Assembly (NCBI GenBank): GCA_021798375.1
Contig: JAJZHU010000174.1
Span: 1-5,421 of the forward strand
DNA length: 5,421 nucleotides
Direction of reading: 5' to 3'
Source: Pseudomonadota bacterium
GTDB lineage: Bacteria > Pseudomonadota > Alphaproteobacteria > Acetobacterales > Acetobacteraceae
A model generated the notes under the pieces. It was not told where the DNA came from. It saw only the letters and a list, made by a program, of their open reading frames with translations, and searched no databases. The position numbers and the translations under genes are program-made. Every line of letters begins with the position of its first letter. The first letter of the stretch is position 1. This document shows, one piece after another, positions 1 through 5,421 of the stretch.

Positions 1-893
1 ACCACCGCCCAGTTGCCGCCCAGATTGTGCAGCACGGTTTGTGCTCCTCGCACCTCCAGATGGGCCGCGCCATCGGGCTGTAAATGATCGTCCAACCCCA
101 ACTGCCCCGACGCCACCAACCCAAGCGGCCCCCAGCCCATCACCAGGCTGGTGATCTCGATCTTGCCGCCGCCGGCGCGCCAGATATCGGCACGGGTGCG
201 GCGATCGCCCAAGTGGGTCGGCCAGCCGTGCAACGCGGCATTCAAGGTGAAATCGGACAGATGCTGCCCCAATCCCGGATCGTATTCGCGCGGCAGCGGC
301 GGCAATTCGACCGCCTCGGTGCGCAAGGCCAGGGCGATGCCTTGATCGTCGGGGGTCACGGTGGCATCCAAAATCCCCACTGCCAAACCCGTTCCGTTCA
401 AGCCCGTTCCATCCGGGCCGGGGCCTTGGGGCGGACGCAAATTCTTGCCATCGATCGCCACACTGACAATCTGACCGCCCGACTTGAGATGAACCGTGGC
501 GGTCAGATGATCGGCGATGATGCGCTGCGCGGGCGACGTGCCCAACTGAAAACCGGACACGCCCCGCACCACCACATGCAGCAACGCCGGATTGCGCAGA
601 TCCACGCGCAGATCGACCTGATCGGCCATAATATCCACGCCGCCCGGCAATAATTCGTTATAGGCGTGCAAATGCACATGGCGCAGGCTGATGGCGGGAG
701 AAAACCAATATTCGCGCGTGGGCGCGATTTGCGCTTCCACTTGCCAACCGCGCGCGCGCTGCCGGTCGGCCCAGGCGGCCAGATCGTGGGTCACTCCCTC
801 GCGGGCGATTTGCGCAAAATAAAACATCCCCACCGCGACCACGGCGGTGGTAAAAATGACGAACGCCCATATCCGACGCGATAAAAATTCCAC
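1..893 (-). CDS. DUF2125 domain-containing membrane-anchored protein (3' end beyond window)
   Basis: The minus-strand frame stays open for 297 codons from 893 to the left edge, so the C-terminus is missing. The start is GTG at 893-891. An in-frame TGA lies eight codons upstream, no ATG lies between, and GAGG sits 5 nt before the GTG. Residues 8-30 form one hydrophobic segment, probably an N-terminal membrane anchor or uncleaved signal. The rest is soluble and probably periplasmic. The family pattern is visible: a tryptophan-containing helix after the anchor (AAWADRQRARGWQVE, 39-53), an LPPLPREYDPGLG segment (198-209), and late in the protein IWRAGGGKIEI (237-247) followed by WGPLGLVASGQLGLD (254-268), the most typical DUF2125 signature. 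The molecular function of DUF2125 is not known to me; the fold appears beta-rich. It is transcribed divergently from queE. The family call rests on recalled motifs. The overlapping frame at 658-1056 has no such motifs and is a shadow. Confidence 0.85.
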   Translation of the reverse strand, partial: MEFLSRRIWAFVIFTTAVVAVGMFYFAQIAREGVTHDLAAWADRQRARGWQVEAQIAPTREYWFSPAISLRHVHLHAYNELLPGGVDIMADQVDLRVDLRNPALLHVVVRGVSGFQLGTSPAQRIIADHLTATVHLKSGGQIVSVAIDGKNLRPPQGPGPDGTGLNGTGLAVGILDATVTPDDQGIALALRTEAVELPPLPREYDPGLGQHLSDFTLNAALHGWPTHLGDRRTRADIWRAGGGKIEITSLVMGWGPLGLVASGQLGLDDHLQPDGAAHLEVRGAQTVLHNLGGNWAV

Positions 894-1070
894 GCAAACC
901 TCGAAAAAGTGAGTTCATCCTGTTCCGGCAAATCTTATAACCATAATGCCGCCAGATGGCGACCACCGCGCGCTCGTCATGCGCTTCTCCCTTTACCCTC
1001 GGCGCCCCGGCGGATATACGAAGCCGACCAACGCGCCAAACTGGCGGTAGCATCAAAAAGATCCCGATCC
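894..1070. promoter_or_regulatory. Divergent intergenic region between the DUF2125 gene and queE
   Basis: This 177-bp region separates two divergent genes and must hold promoters for both unless queE is read from elsewhere. The only AT-rich patch is near 931-947. It contains TATAAC (936-941) and CATAAT (942-947) on the plus strand and TATAAG (939-934) on the minus strand, any of which could act as a -10 element. I find no convincing -35 partner at 16-18 bp for either direction. No preQ1-type riboswitch, tRNA or strong hairpin was recognised. The plus-strand frame is open back to 909, but the peptide upstream of 1071 (Arg/Pro/Ala-rich) does not look like protein and is not part of QueE. Confidence 0.25.
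899..902 (-). promoter_or_regulatory. Shine-Dalgarno site of the DUF2125 gene
   Basis: Read on the minus strand this is GAGG, 5 nt before the GTG codon at 893-891. It decides the start, because the reading frame has a stop only eight codons upstream and offers no ATG between that stop and the GTG. Confidence 0.6.
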
Positions 1071-1703
1071 ATGAGTTACGCGGTCAAAGAAATATTCCTG
1101 ACCTTGCAAGGCGAAGGATTCCACGCCGGGCGCGTGGCGGTGTTCTGCCGTTTCGCCGGTTGCAATCTGTGGTCGGGGCGCGAGGCCGACCGCGCGGAGG
1201 CGGTCTGTCAATTCTGCGACACCGATTTCGTGGGGGCGGATGCGGGCAAATTCGCCACTCCCGCGCAGCTTGCCGCCGCGATCGAGAATCTGTGGCCGGA
1301 ACATAATGCGGCGGCTGGCACGCGCTTTGTGGTGTTCACCGGCGGCGAGCCGTTGTTGCAATTGGATCCCGGCTTGATCGACGCCCTGCACCAGAGCGGG
1401 TTTGAAATCGCCGTGGAAACCAATGGCACGCTGGCCGCACCCGCGGGCATAGATTGGTTGTGCGTCAGCCCCAAGGCCGGCAGCGAGTGGATTTTGCGCG
1501 CCGGAGATGAATTGAAATTGGTGATGCCGCAACCGGGATTCGATCTGGAATCGCTGGCGCAATTGCCATTCCGGCGCTTTTCGCTACAGGCGATGGATGG
1601 ACCGGATGCGGCGCAAAACCTCCGCCACGCGGTCGCCCTGTGTTTACGCCATCCGGCGTGGCAATTGTCGGTGCAGACCCATAAGATTTTGGGCATTCGC
1701 TGA
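1071..1703 (+). CDS. queE: 7-carboxy-7-deazaguanine synthase (QueE), radical SAM enzyme
   Basis: QueE converts 6-carboxy-5,6,7,8-tetrahydropterin to 7-carboxy-7-deazaguanine, a step towards preQ0 and queuosine in tRNA. It is a cytosolic radical-SAM enzyme using a [4Fe-4S] cluster, SAM and Mg2+. The 210-residue product starts MSYAVKEIFLTLQGEG, the usual family N-terminus with the substrate-binding LQGEG (12-16). The cluster cysteines are C31, C46 and C49 in a CX14CX2C arrangement, the expanded spacing typical of QueE rather than the classic CX3CX2C. Other family motifs are FCRFAGCNLW (25-34), CDTDFVG (49-55), TGGEP (90-94, SAM binding), VETNGT (115-120), VSPKAG (132-137) and ELKLV (147-151), with QTHKILGIR at the C-terminus. 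Length is normal and no key residue is missing. ATG 1071 is chosen because family homology begins exactly there, although the upstream Shine-Dalgarno match is poor (only an AAAAAG stretch). Other que genes are not in the window. Confidence 0.96.
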   Translation: MSYAVKEIFLTLQGEGFHAGRVAVFCRFAGCNLWSGREADRAEAVCQFCDTDFVGADAGKFATPAQLAAAIENLWPEHNAAAGTRFVVFTGGEPLLQLDPGLIDALHQSGFEIAVETNGTLAAPAGIDWLCVSPKAGSEWILRAGDELKLVMPQPGFDLESLAQLPFRRFSLQAMDGPDAAQNLRHAVALCLRHPAWQLSVQTHKILGIR

Positions 1704-1743
1704 TTAAACACCCCCAGATTGGCCACAATTCCGGGCGCGACGC

Positions 1744-1762
1744 GATTGCCGCCGTTGCAATC
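1744..1762. terminator. Weak hairpin, possible terminator after queE
   Basis: GATTGC (1744-1749) and GCAATC (1757-1762) are perfect inverted repeats around a 7-nt loop, 41 bp past the queE stop codon. The stem is only 6 bp and no T-tract follows on the plus strand, so intrinsic termination would be weak. It may be coincidental. Confidence 0.2.
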
Positions 1763-1870
1763 ATTCGTTAGGCTGTTGTTCCTCTGCACGCAATTGCACC
1801 CCCAAAATCGCTGTCATATCTGATTCGCTCCACCAATGATTTAACCGATACCCCATTATAGCCGCGCCGT

Positions 1871-1877
1871 GGGAGGA
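1871..1877 (+). promoter_or_regulatory. Ribosome binding site of the Hint-domain gene
   Basis: GGGAGGA ends 9 nt before ATG 1887. This supports starting at 1887 rather than at the in-frame GTG at 1869, which would place the Shine-Dalgarno sequence inside the coding region. Confidence 0.75.
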
Positions 1878-1886
1878 TTTGACCAC

Positions 1887-3893
1887 ATGACCACCTACAC
1901 AGTGTTATCGGGCACCAGCGCCATCACGCTGATGACCAACGACGCGGCGAATGTGTGGAGCGGCGGCACCGTCAGCGGCGGTGTGGTGACCAGCGGCGCC
2001 GTCATGGTGGTTTACAGCGGCGGCACGGTCGAAAACACATCGGTTACAGCGGGGGGTGTCCTGATCGTCCTGCCCGGCGCCAATATAATCAATATCGACG
2101 CCCCTTATGGCAAAGTTATCACCTCGGACGAGGTGGTGGTTGAAGCGTCAGGCGTGGGGATGTTGACGGATAGCGGCACGGCTTACGGGCCGGCCATCAG
2201 TGCGGGGTGGGGCGAGTTTGTGTTGCCCGCTGGTTCAGCCTACCACGTCGTGAACAGCGGTGGGTTTCAATTCATTGAAAACGGCGGCATCGCCCCCGGC
2301 ATGACGGTGGAAGGCGGCGGGTTCGAGATCGTCTCGTCGGGCGGCATTGCCTCGAACACCGTCGCGGGGAGCGGCGGCACGTTGATCGCACTGTCCGGCT
2401 CCGACATTGCGGGCAGCATCGCGTCCGGGGGGCAGATTATTTCCAGCGGCGTGGTGGTGATCGCCAACAAAGCTGGCGCGTTCAGCGGGGTCTCGATCGG
2501 CAGTGCAGCGTTCAGTCTTACATCGGTGGGGAACACCGAAACCGCCTATGTGATGAAAGGCGGCAGCTATGCCAGTGCTGCCGATCACGGCACGCTGGAT
2601 GTGTTCGCCGGCGGCGCGGCCAGCCACATCACGGTGCAATCCGGCGCCACCGAAAATGTTTATGCCGGCGGTACGGATGGCAATGCGGTTATCAGCGGCG
2701 GCGGCGTGCAAAATGTCTATTCCGGTGGCCAGATCAGCAACAGCGAAGTCCTGCCAGGCGGTGCGATCGATCTGACCTATCTCGCTTTTGCCGGCGGCGG
2801 TTCCGTCCCATTGAGCGGGAGCAATATTTCGCTTGAAATCACCGGCGGCAATGGCAGCGCGCAAGTGGGATTGTCGGGCGATTATAACGGTTTGTATGAA
2901 AATCTAAGCGCCGACACCACAGGCGGCACATTGATCGCCATCGGCAGCACGCCCTGTTTTTGCGCGGGCACCCGCATTCGCACCGACCGCGGCGAAGTGC
3001 CGGTCGAGGAACTGGCCATCGGCGACCGGGTGATCAACCGCAAAGGCGAGCCCAGGCCGATTGTCTGGATTGGCAAACGCGCCTACGACGGCAAATTCGT
3101 GCGCCGCAATCCGGATTTGCAGCCGATTCTGATCCGGCAAAATGCGTTTGGCCCCAACGCCCTGGGCGAAGCGATGCCGGCGCGCGATCTTTATGTCTCG
3201 CCCCGCCATGCTTTTTGGTTCGACGGGGTGTTGATCACCGCCAATGCGCTGGTGAATGGCGGATCGATCCGCAAGCTGCACACATCCGAATCCGTCACCT
3301 ATTTCCATGTCGAATTGGCCACCCACGATGTGATCTTGGCCGAGGGCGCCTTGGCCGAGAGTTTTTTGAACGACGACAACCGCGTCATGTTCCAGAATGC
3401 GGACTCGTTCCACGAGCTTTACCCGGATGTTGGCCCCGAAGCCGCCGAATATTGCGCGCCAAGGCTGGAGATCGGCGAGGTGGCCGAGGCGATGCAGCGA
3501 AAACTCGCCGCCCGCGCGCTGAGCCTGGGTTTGGCGCCACCGCAGACATTGCAGATCGAACTCGTCGAGGGACTCAATCGTATTACCGTGTCGCCAGAGG
3601 TGGGAAGCCTGATCTTGTGTTCGATTCCCGGGTATCAGCGGGGCGACATACGGCAATTGGGGGCGTTGATCACGCGGATCCGGATCGACGGCGCGCCGAT
3701 CGATCTGGAGGATCCCCGCCTGACCGATGGGTTTTATCCGGTTGAAACGCATGGGTCGGTTCACCCGCGCTGGACCGACGGTGCGGCATCGATCATGCTG
3801 GATCCCAGGCTTCACAGCGAAATCTGGGAGATCGAAGTTGGATCGCTGATCAGAGTGGAGCAATATTGGCCTGCACGGCAGCAGCGGCGTTAG
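1887..3893 (+). CDS. AIDA-like strand-loop-strand repeat protein with Hint_2-type autoprocessing domain
   Basis: This 668-residue protein has three parts. Residues 1-350 are Gly/Ser/Val-rich with recurring 'SGG-x-x-x-V-x-SGG-x-A-S-x-T-x-V' units of about 19-20 residues, as in the passenger repeats of AIDA-type autotransporters (strand-loop-strand repeats that form a beta-solenoid). This part has no cysteine and little charge, which suits an extracellular location. Residues 354-500 form a Hint_2-type domain. PCFCAGTRIRTDRGE gives block A with candidate nucleophile C357; VEELAIGDRVINRKGE and IVWIGKR follow; YVSPRHAFWFDG carries H441 (block B histidine); YFHVELATHDVILAEG (472-487) closes the domain. 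Residues 501-668 form a tail with GFYPVE (615-620) and RWTDGAA (628-634), a segment I recall following Hint_2 domains in other alphaproteobacteria. No signal peptide, C-terminal beta-barrel or typical RTX repeats are seen, so the export route is open. Self-cleavage at C357 is inferred from the family. Gene 2 follows after 28 bp, probably in one operon. Confidence 0.85.
   Translation: MTTYTVLSGTSAITLMTNDAANVWSGGTVSGGVVTSGAVMVVYSGGTVENTSVTAGGVLIVLPGANIINIDAPYGKVITSDEVVVEASGVGMLTDSGTAYGPAISAGWGEFVLPAGSAYHVVNSGGFQFIENGGIAPGMTVEGGGFEIVSSGGIASNTVAGSGGTLIALSGSDIAGSIASGGQIISSGVVVIANKAGAFSGVSIGSAAFSLTSVGNTETAYVMKGGSYASAADHGTLDVFAGGAASHITVQSGATENVYAGGTDGNAVISGGGVQNVYSGGQISNSEVLPGGAIDLTYLAFAGGGSVPLSGSNISLEITGGNGSAQVGLSGDYNGLYENLSADTTGGTLIAIGSTPCFCAGTRIRTDRGEVPVEELAIGDRVINRKGEPRPIVWIGKRAYDGKFVRRNPDLQPILIRQNAFGPNALGEAMPARDLYVSPRHAFWFDGVLITANALVNGGSIRKLHTSESVTYFHVELATHDVILAEGALAESFLNDDNRVMFQNADSFHELYPDVGPEAAEYCAPRLEIGEVAEAMQRKLAARALSLGLAPPQTLQIELVEGLNRITVSPEVGSLILCSIPGYQRGDIRQLGALITRIRIDGAPIDLEDPRLTDGFYPVETHGSVHPRWTDGAASIMLDPRLHSEIWEIEVGSLIRVEQYWPARQQRR
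2001..2297 (+). repeat. About 100-residue super-repeat, copy 1 (Hint protein residues 39-137)
   Basis: The copy opens VMVVYSGGTVENTSV, reaches the turn LIVLPGAN (59-66), and ends YHVVNSGGFQFIENGGIAP (119-137). It lines up over its whole length with the copies at 2322-2624, 4042-4338 and 4747-5034. It is followed after only 8 residues by copy 2, giving a period of 107 residues in this protein. It is the most divergent copy in its middle section. Confidence 0.6.
2322..2624 (+). repeat. About 100-residue super-repeat, copy 2 (Hint protein residues 146-246)
   Basis: The copy opens FEIVSSGGIASNTV, has the turn TLIALSGSD (165-173, in place of LPGA), then GGQIISSGVVVIA (181-193). It ends with TAYVMKGGS (219-227) and HGTLDVFAGGAAS (234-246). 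That ending matches the ending of copy 4 in the next gene (AYILSAGRL ... HGMIEIFQGGATS), a likeness beyond the generic short repeat. Confidence 0.65.
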
Positions 3894-3908
3894 GCTTGGC
3901 GCCGCCTT

Positions 3909-3914
3909 GGGGGA
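3909..3914 (+). promoter_or_regulatory. Probable ribosome binding site of the second repeat-protein gene
   Basis: GGGGGA lies 7 nt before GTG 3922. It is a moderate match to the anti-Shine-Dalgarno sequence and supports GTG 3922 as the start. The in-frame TTG at 3907 would overlap it, and the in-frame ATG at 3964 has no comparable site. Confidence 0.5.
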
Positions 3915-3921
3915 CACCAGC

Positions 3922-5421
3922 GTGACGAGTTACAATGTTTCTTCCGGTGCCGTCAGCAGCGGCATGGTGATTTCCAGCGGCGACGGGGTCGTTGTCGATG
4001 ATGGCGGCACCACCAGCAACATCGTGATCTCAAGCGGCGGATTCGAATTCGTTTACAGCGGCGGCGTGGCCTCCGGCACCAATGTCGCCGGCGGCGGCAC
4101 GCTGGTGATGTTGCCGGGCGCCGTGGGTAATGGCACCAGTGCGGCCACGGGGGGGCATGTGGTTTCCACCAACGCGGTGGTGGATTTGGCGGGTGGCAGC
4201 CTCACGGTGACATACGGCACGCTGATCGGCGGCACGATCGGCGCGGGGGCAACCGATTACGTGTTGAATGGCGGCATCATCAATGCCGCCACGGCGTCGG
4301 GCGGCAATATCATCGTCGAAGCAGGCGGAGCCGCCAGCAATGTTGTCGTCAATAGCGGTGGCGGGCTGGATGTCCTATCGGGCGGTTATACCACCCGCGC
4401 CCTGATCGAAGGCAACGGCAGCGAGACATTGTTCGGCAGCAGTTTCTATGACTCGGTGTATCACGCACAGGAATTTGTTTCTGGCATCGCTTATGACGCC
4501 AATCTCTACAGCGGTTCGTATCAACAGATCGGTGGAGGTGGCAAAGCCGTAAGTGCGTTTGTGTTCAACAGCGGCACGCAGGCGGTGTGGGGTGGGGGCG
4601 CCGCCAGCGGTACCGTCGTTTCATCCGGCGGATTTCAGGAAGTGCTGAGCACTGGCGTCGCCAGCGGCACAACCATCAGCAACGGCGGCTATGAATTCGT
4701 CTCGGGTGGCGGCAGCGCGGTCAGCACAACTGTCAGTTCGGGCGGCGTGATGTTCGTCTATAGCGGCGGCATCGCCTCGGGCACGGATGTGCTGACCGGC
4801 GGCACGATGATTGTGTTGCCTGGTGCCATCGTTTCCCACACCACCGGGACGGCGATTTCGACCGGCGTTGTCACCATGGGATATGCTTTCAGCGGCAATT
4901 GGACCTTGGATACTGCCACCCCCAATTTCGGCACGGTCTCGGGCTATCAAGCCGCTTATATATTGTCCGCCGGCCGACTGATCGGTGCCAATAATCACGG
5001 AATGATCGAAATTTTCCAAGGTGGCGCCACCAGCGGCACCCACACGACCACCAGCGCTACCGTGCAAATCTTTCAAGGCGGGATCGACAGCGGCAGTTTC
5101 GCCGTCAGCGGCGGCTTTATAGCGGCGCAAGGTACGCTGATCGGCGCCACAATTTCCAGCGGCGGGCATGATACCGTGTTCTCGTCCGGGGTGGCCAGCA
5201 ACACAAGCGTGGGCGCGGGCGGAATCGAGGTGATCTCGACCGGCGGGAGCAGTTTTTATAGCGATGTCACGTCTGGCGGCGAACAATCGATCGCTTCGGG
5301 CGGGGCGGCCAGCAACACCAGCGTGGGCGGCGGCGGCGCGGCGATCGTCTCCGGCGGCGGCAGCGCGGTCGGCGCCTCGGTCGCCAGTGGCGGATTCCTG
5401 TTCGTGCTCGGCGGCGGTAGC
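3922..5421 (+). CDS. AIDA-like strand-loop-strand repeat protein, C-terminus beyond window
   Basis: The frame is open for exactly 500 codons from GTG 3922 to the right edge, so this gene is partial. The start is chosen from its spacing to GGGGGA and because the N-terminus (M)TSYNVSSG resembles MTTYTVLSG of the upstream protein; the nearest upstream in-frame stop is at 3847-3849. Everything visible is Gly/Ser/Thr/Val-rich strand-loop-strand repeat, with units such as 'SGG-F-E-F-V-Y-SGG-V-A-S-G-T' (38-53) and 'SGG-F-Q-E-V-L-S-T-G-V-A-S-G-T' (235-250). There is no cysteine and a single lysine (K208). Residues 165-215 depart from the pattern and are richer in Tyr, Phe and Gln. No signal peptide, Hint domain or beta-barrel is present in the visible part. 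The product is probably a secreted or surface beta-solenoid, perhaps an adhesin, co-transcribed with the Hint-domain gene 28 bp upstream. The missing C-terminus could carry a Hint domain, a barrel or another secretion signal. Confidence 0.8.
   Translation, partial: MTSYNVSSGAVSSGMVISSGDGVVVDDGGTTSNIVISSGGFEFVYSGGVASGTNVAGGGTLVMLPGAVGNGTSAATGGHVVSTNAVVDLAGGSLTVTYGTLIGGTIGAGATDYVLNGGIINAATASGGNIIVEAGGAASNVVVNSGGGLDVLSGGYTTRALIEGNGSETLFGSSFYDSVYHAQEFVSGIAYDANLYSGSYQQIGGGGKAVSAFVFNSGTQAVWGGGAASGTVVSSGGFQEVLSTGVASGTTISNGGYEFVSGGGSAVSTTVSSGGVMFVYSGGIASGTDVLTGGTMIVLPGAIVSHTTGTAISTGVVTMGYAFSGNWTLDTATPNFGTVSGYQAAYILSAGRLIGANNHGMIEIFQGGATSGTHTTTSATVQIFQGGIDSGSFAVSGGFIAAQGTLIGATISSGGHDTVFSSGVASNTSVGAGGIEVISTGGSSFYSDVTSGGEQSIASGGAASNTSVGGGGAAIVSGGGSAVGASVASGGFLFVLGGGS
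4042..4338 (+). repeat. About 100-residue super-repeat, copy 3 (second protein residues 41-139)
   Basis: The copy opens FEFVYSGGVASGTNV, then TLVMLPGAV (60-68) and GGHVVSTNAVVDLA (77-90). It ends DYVLNGGII (112-120) and NIIVEAGGAAS (129-139). Its opening 25 codons are also close at DNA level to those of copy 4. Confidence 0.65.
4747..5034 (+). repeat. About 100-residue super-repeat, copy 4 (second protein residues 276-371)
   Basis: The copy opens VMFVYSGGIASGTDV, then TMIVLPGAI (295-303) and STGVVTMGYAFSG (313-325). It ends AAYILSAGRL (344-353) and HGMIEIFQGGATS (359-371). It is about 96 residues long and starts 235 residues after copy 3; ordinary short strand-loop-strand units and an atypical segment fill the space between. 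Confidence 0.65.

Larger units (their letters stand above)
1704..1886. other. Intergenic gap between queE and the repeat-protein locus
   Basis: There is no ORF with recognisable protein character here and no tRNA. The gap holds a small hairpin near 1744-1762 and the ribosome binding site of the next gene at 1871-1877. A CATTATAG stretch around 1853-1860 could serve as a -10 element for the downstream pair, but no good -35 sequence lies 16-18 bp upstream, so a promoter is only suspected. Confidence 0.4.

Noticed and set aside
84..653. A 189-codon plus-strand frame near the left edge
   Set aside because: It lies opposite the DUF2125 gene, which has family motifs and a membrane anchor. The plus-strand peptide is Gln/Arg/His-rich without motifs.
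658..1056. A minus-strand ATG frame overlapping the DUF2125 N-terminus
   Set aside because: It has ATG starts, but its peptide shows no family similarity, while the neighbouring GTG frame gives a membrane anchor and DUF2125 motifs with a GAGG site.
909..1070. N-terminal extension of QueE
   Set aside because: The frame is open, but family homology starts at MSYAVKEIF (1071) and the extension is Arg/Pro/Ala-rich with no counterpart in the family.
1756..1798. Inverted repeat TGCAA...TTGCA in the queE downstream gap
   Set aside because: The arms are only about 5-6 bp with a loop of around 30 nt, too weak to call a structure or operator.
2235..2864. A 209-codon minus-strand frame opposite the first repeat region, and similarly 4621-5286
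   Set aside because: Repeated GGC/AGC codons read as GCC/GCT on the other strand, which removes stop codons. The Ala/Arg/Asp/His-rich peptides are by-products.
2904..3917. A 337-codon open frame on the minus strand opposite the Hint domain
   Set aside because: It mirrors the real plus-strand gene, whose motifs (CFCAGTRI, VSPRH, RWTDG) are clear. The antisense peptide has no recognisable motif; the frame is open because of GC-biased codon use.
4042..5421. CRISPR-like or microsatellite array suggested by recurring GGCGGC blocks
   Set aside because: The repeats are degenerate at DNA level, in frame, and explained by glycine/serine-rich protein units. There are no constant repeats with unique spacers.

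Overview
The window looks like chromosomal DNA of an alphaproteobacterium, probably Rhodospirillales-like or a relative. The basis is a DUF2125 protein (a family essentially confined to Alphaproteobacteria), a QueE of the alphaproteobacterial type, a Hint_2-type protein of a kind common in that class, and GC-rich coding DNA. This placement comes from family recognition, not from a search.

Layout. Positions 1-893 (minus strand) hold the 5' 297 codons of a membrane-anchored DUF2125 gene that runs off the left edge. A 177-bp divergent intergenic region follows. Positions 1071-1703 (plus) encode QueE, the radical-SAM 7-carboxy-7-deazaguanine synthase of the queuosine pathway. These two genes are ordinary housekeeping or conserved genes. 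A 183-bp gap (1704-1886) contains one small hairpin and a good ribosome binding site.

The right two thirds (1887-5421) are an accessory-looking surface or secreted protein locus with two genes 28 bp apart on the plus strand. The first (1887-3893, 668 aa) has about 350 residues of glycine/serine-rich AIDA-like strand-loop-strand repeats, then a Hint_2-type (Hedgehog/intein-like) autoprocessing domain with a candidate nucleophile Cys357, then a C-terminal module of about 165 residues. The second (3922 to beyond 5421, at least 500 aa) is made of the same repeat type with no Hint domain inside the window. Neither protein shows an N-terminal signal peptide.

The main new observation is that the repeats are organised at a higher level. 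A module of about 100 residues occurs four times, twice in each gene. Each copy opens with a strand-loop-strand pair and a Leu-Pro-Gly-Ala-like turn, and ends in an 'AY-hydrophobic ... GG-Ala-Ser' segment. The genes therefore look like products of tandem duplication of one ancestral unit, with the Hint domain present in one of them. A working model (inference) is that the pair encodes extracellular beta-solenoid proteins, one of which may cut or link itself through its Hint domain. The export route, any partner and the end of the second gene lie outside the window or are not visible.
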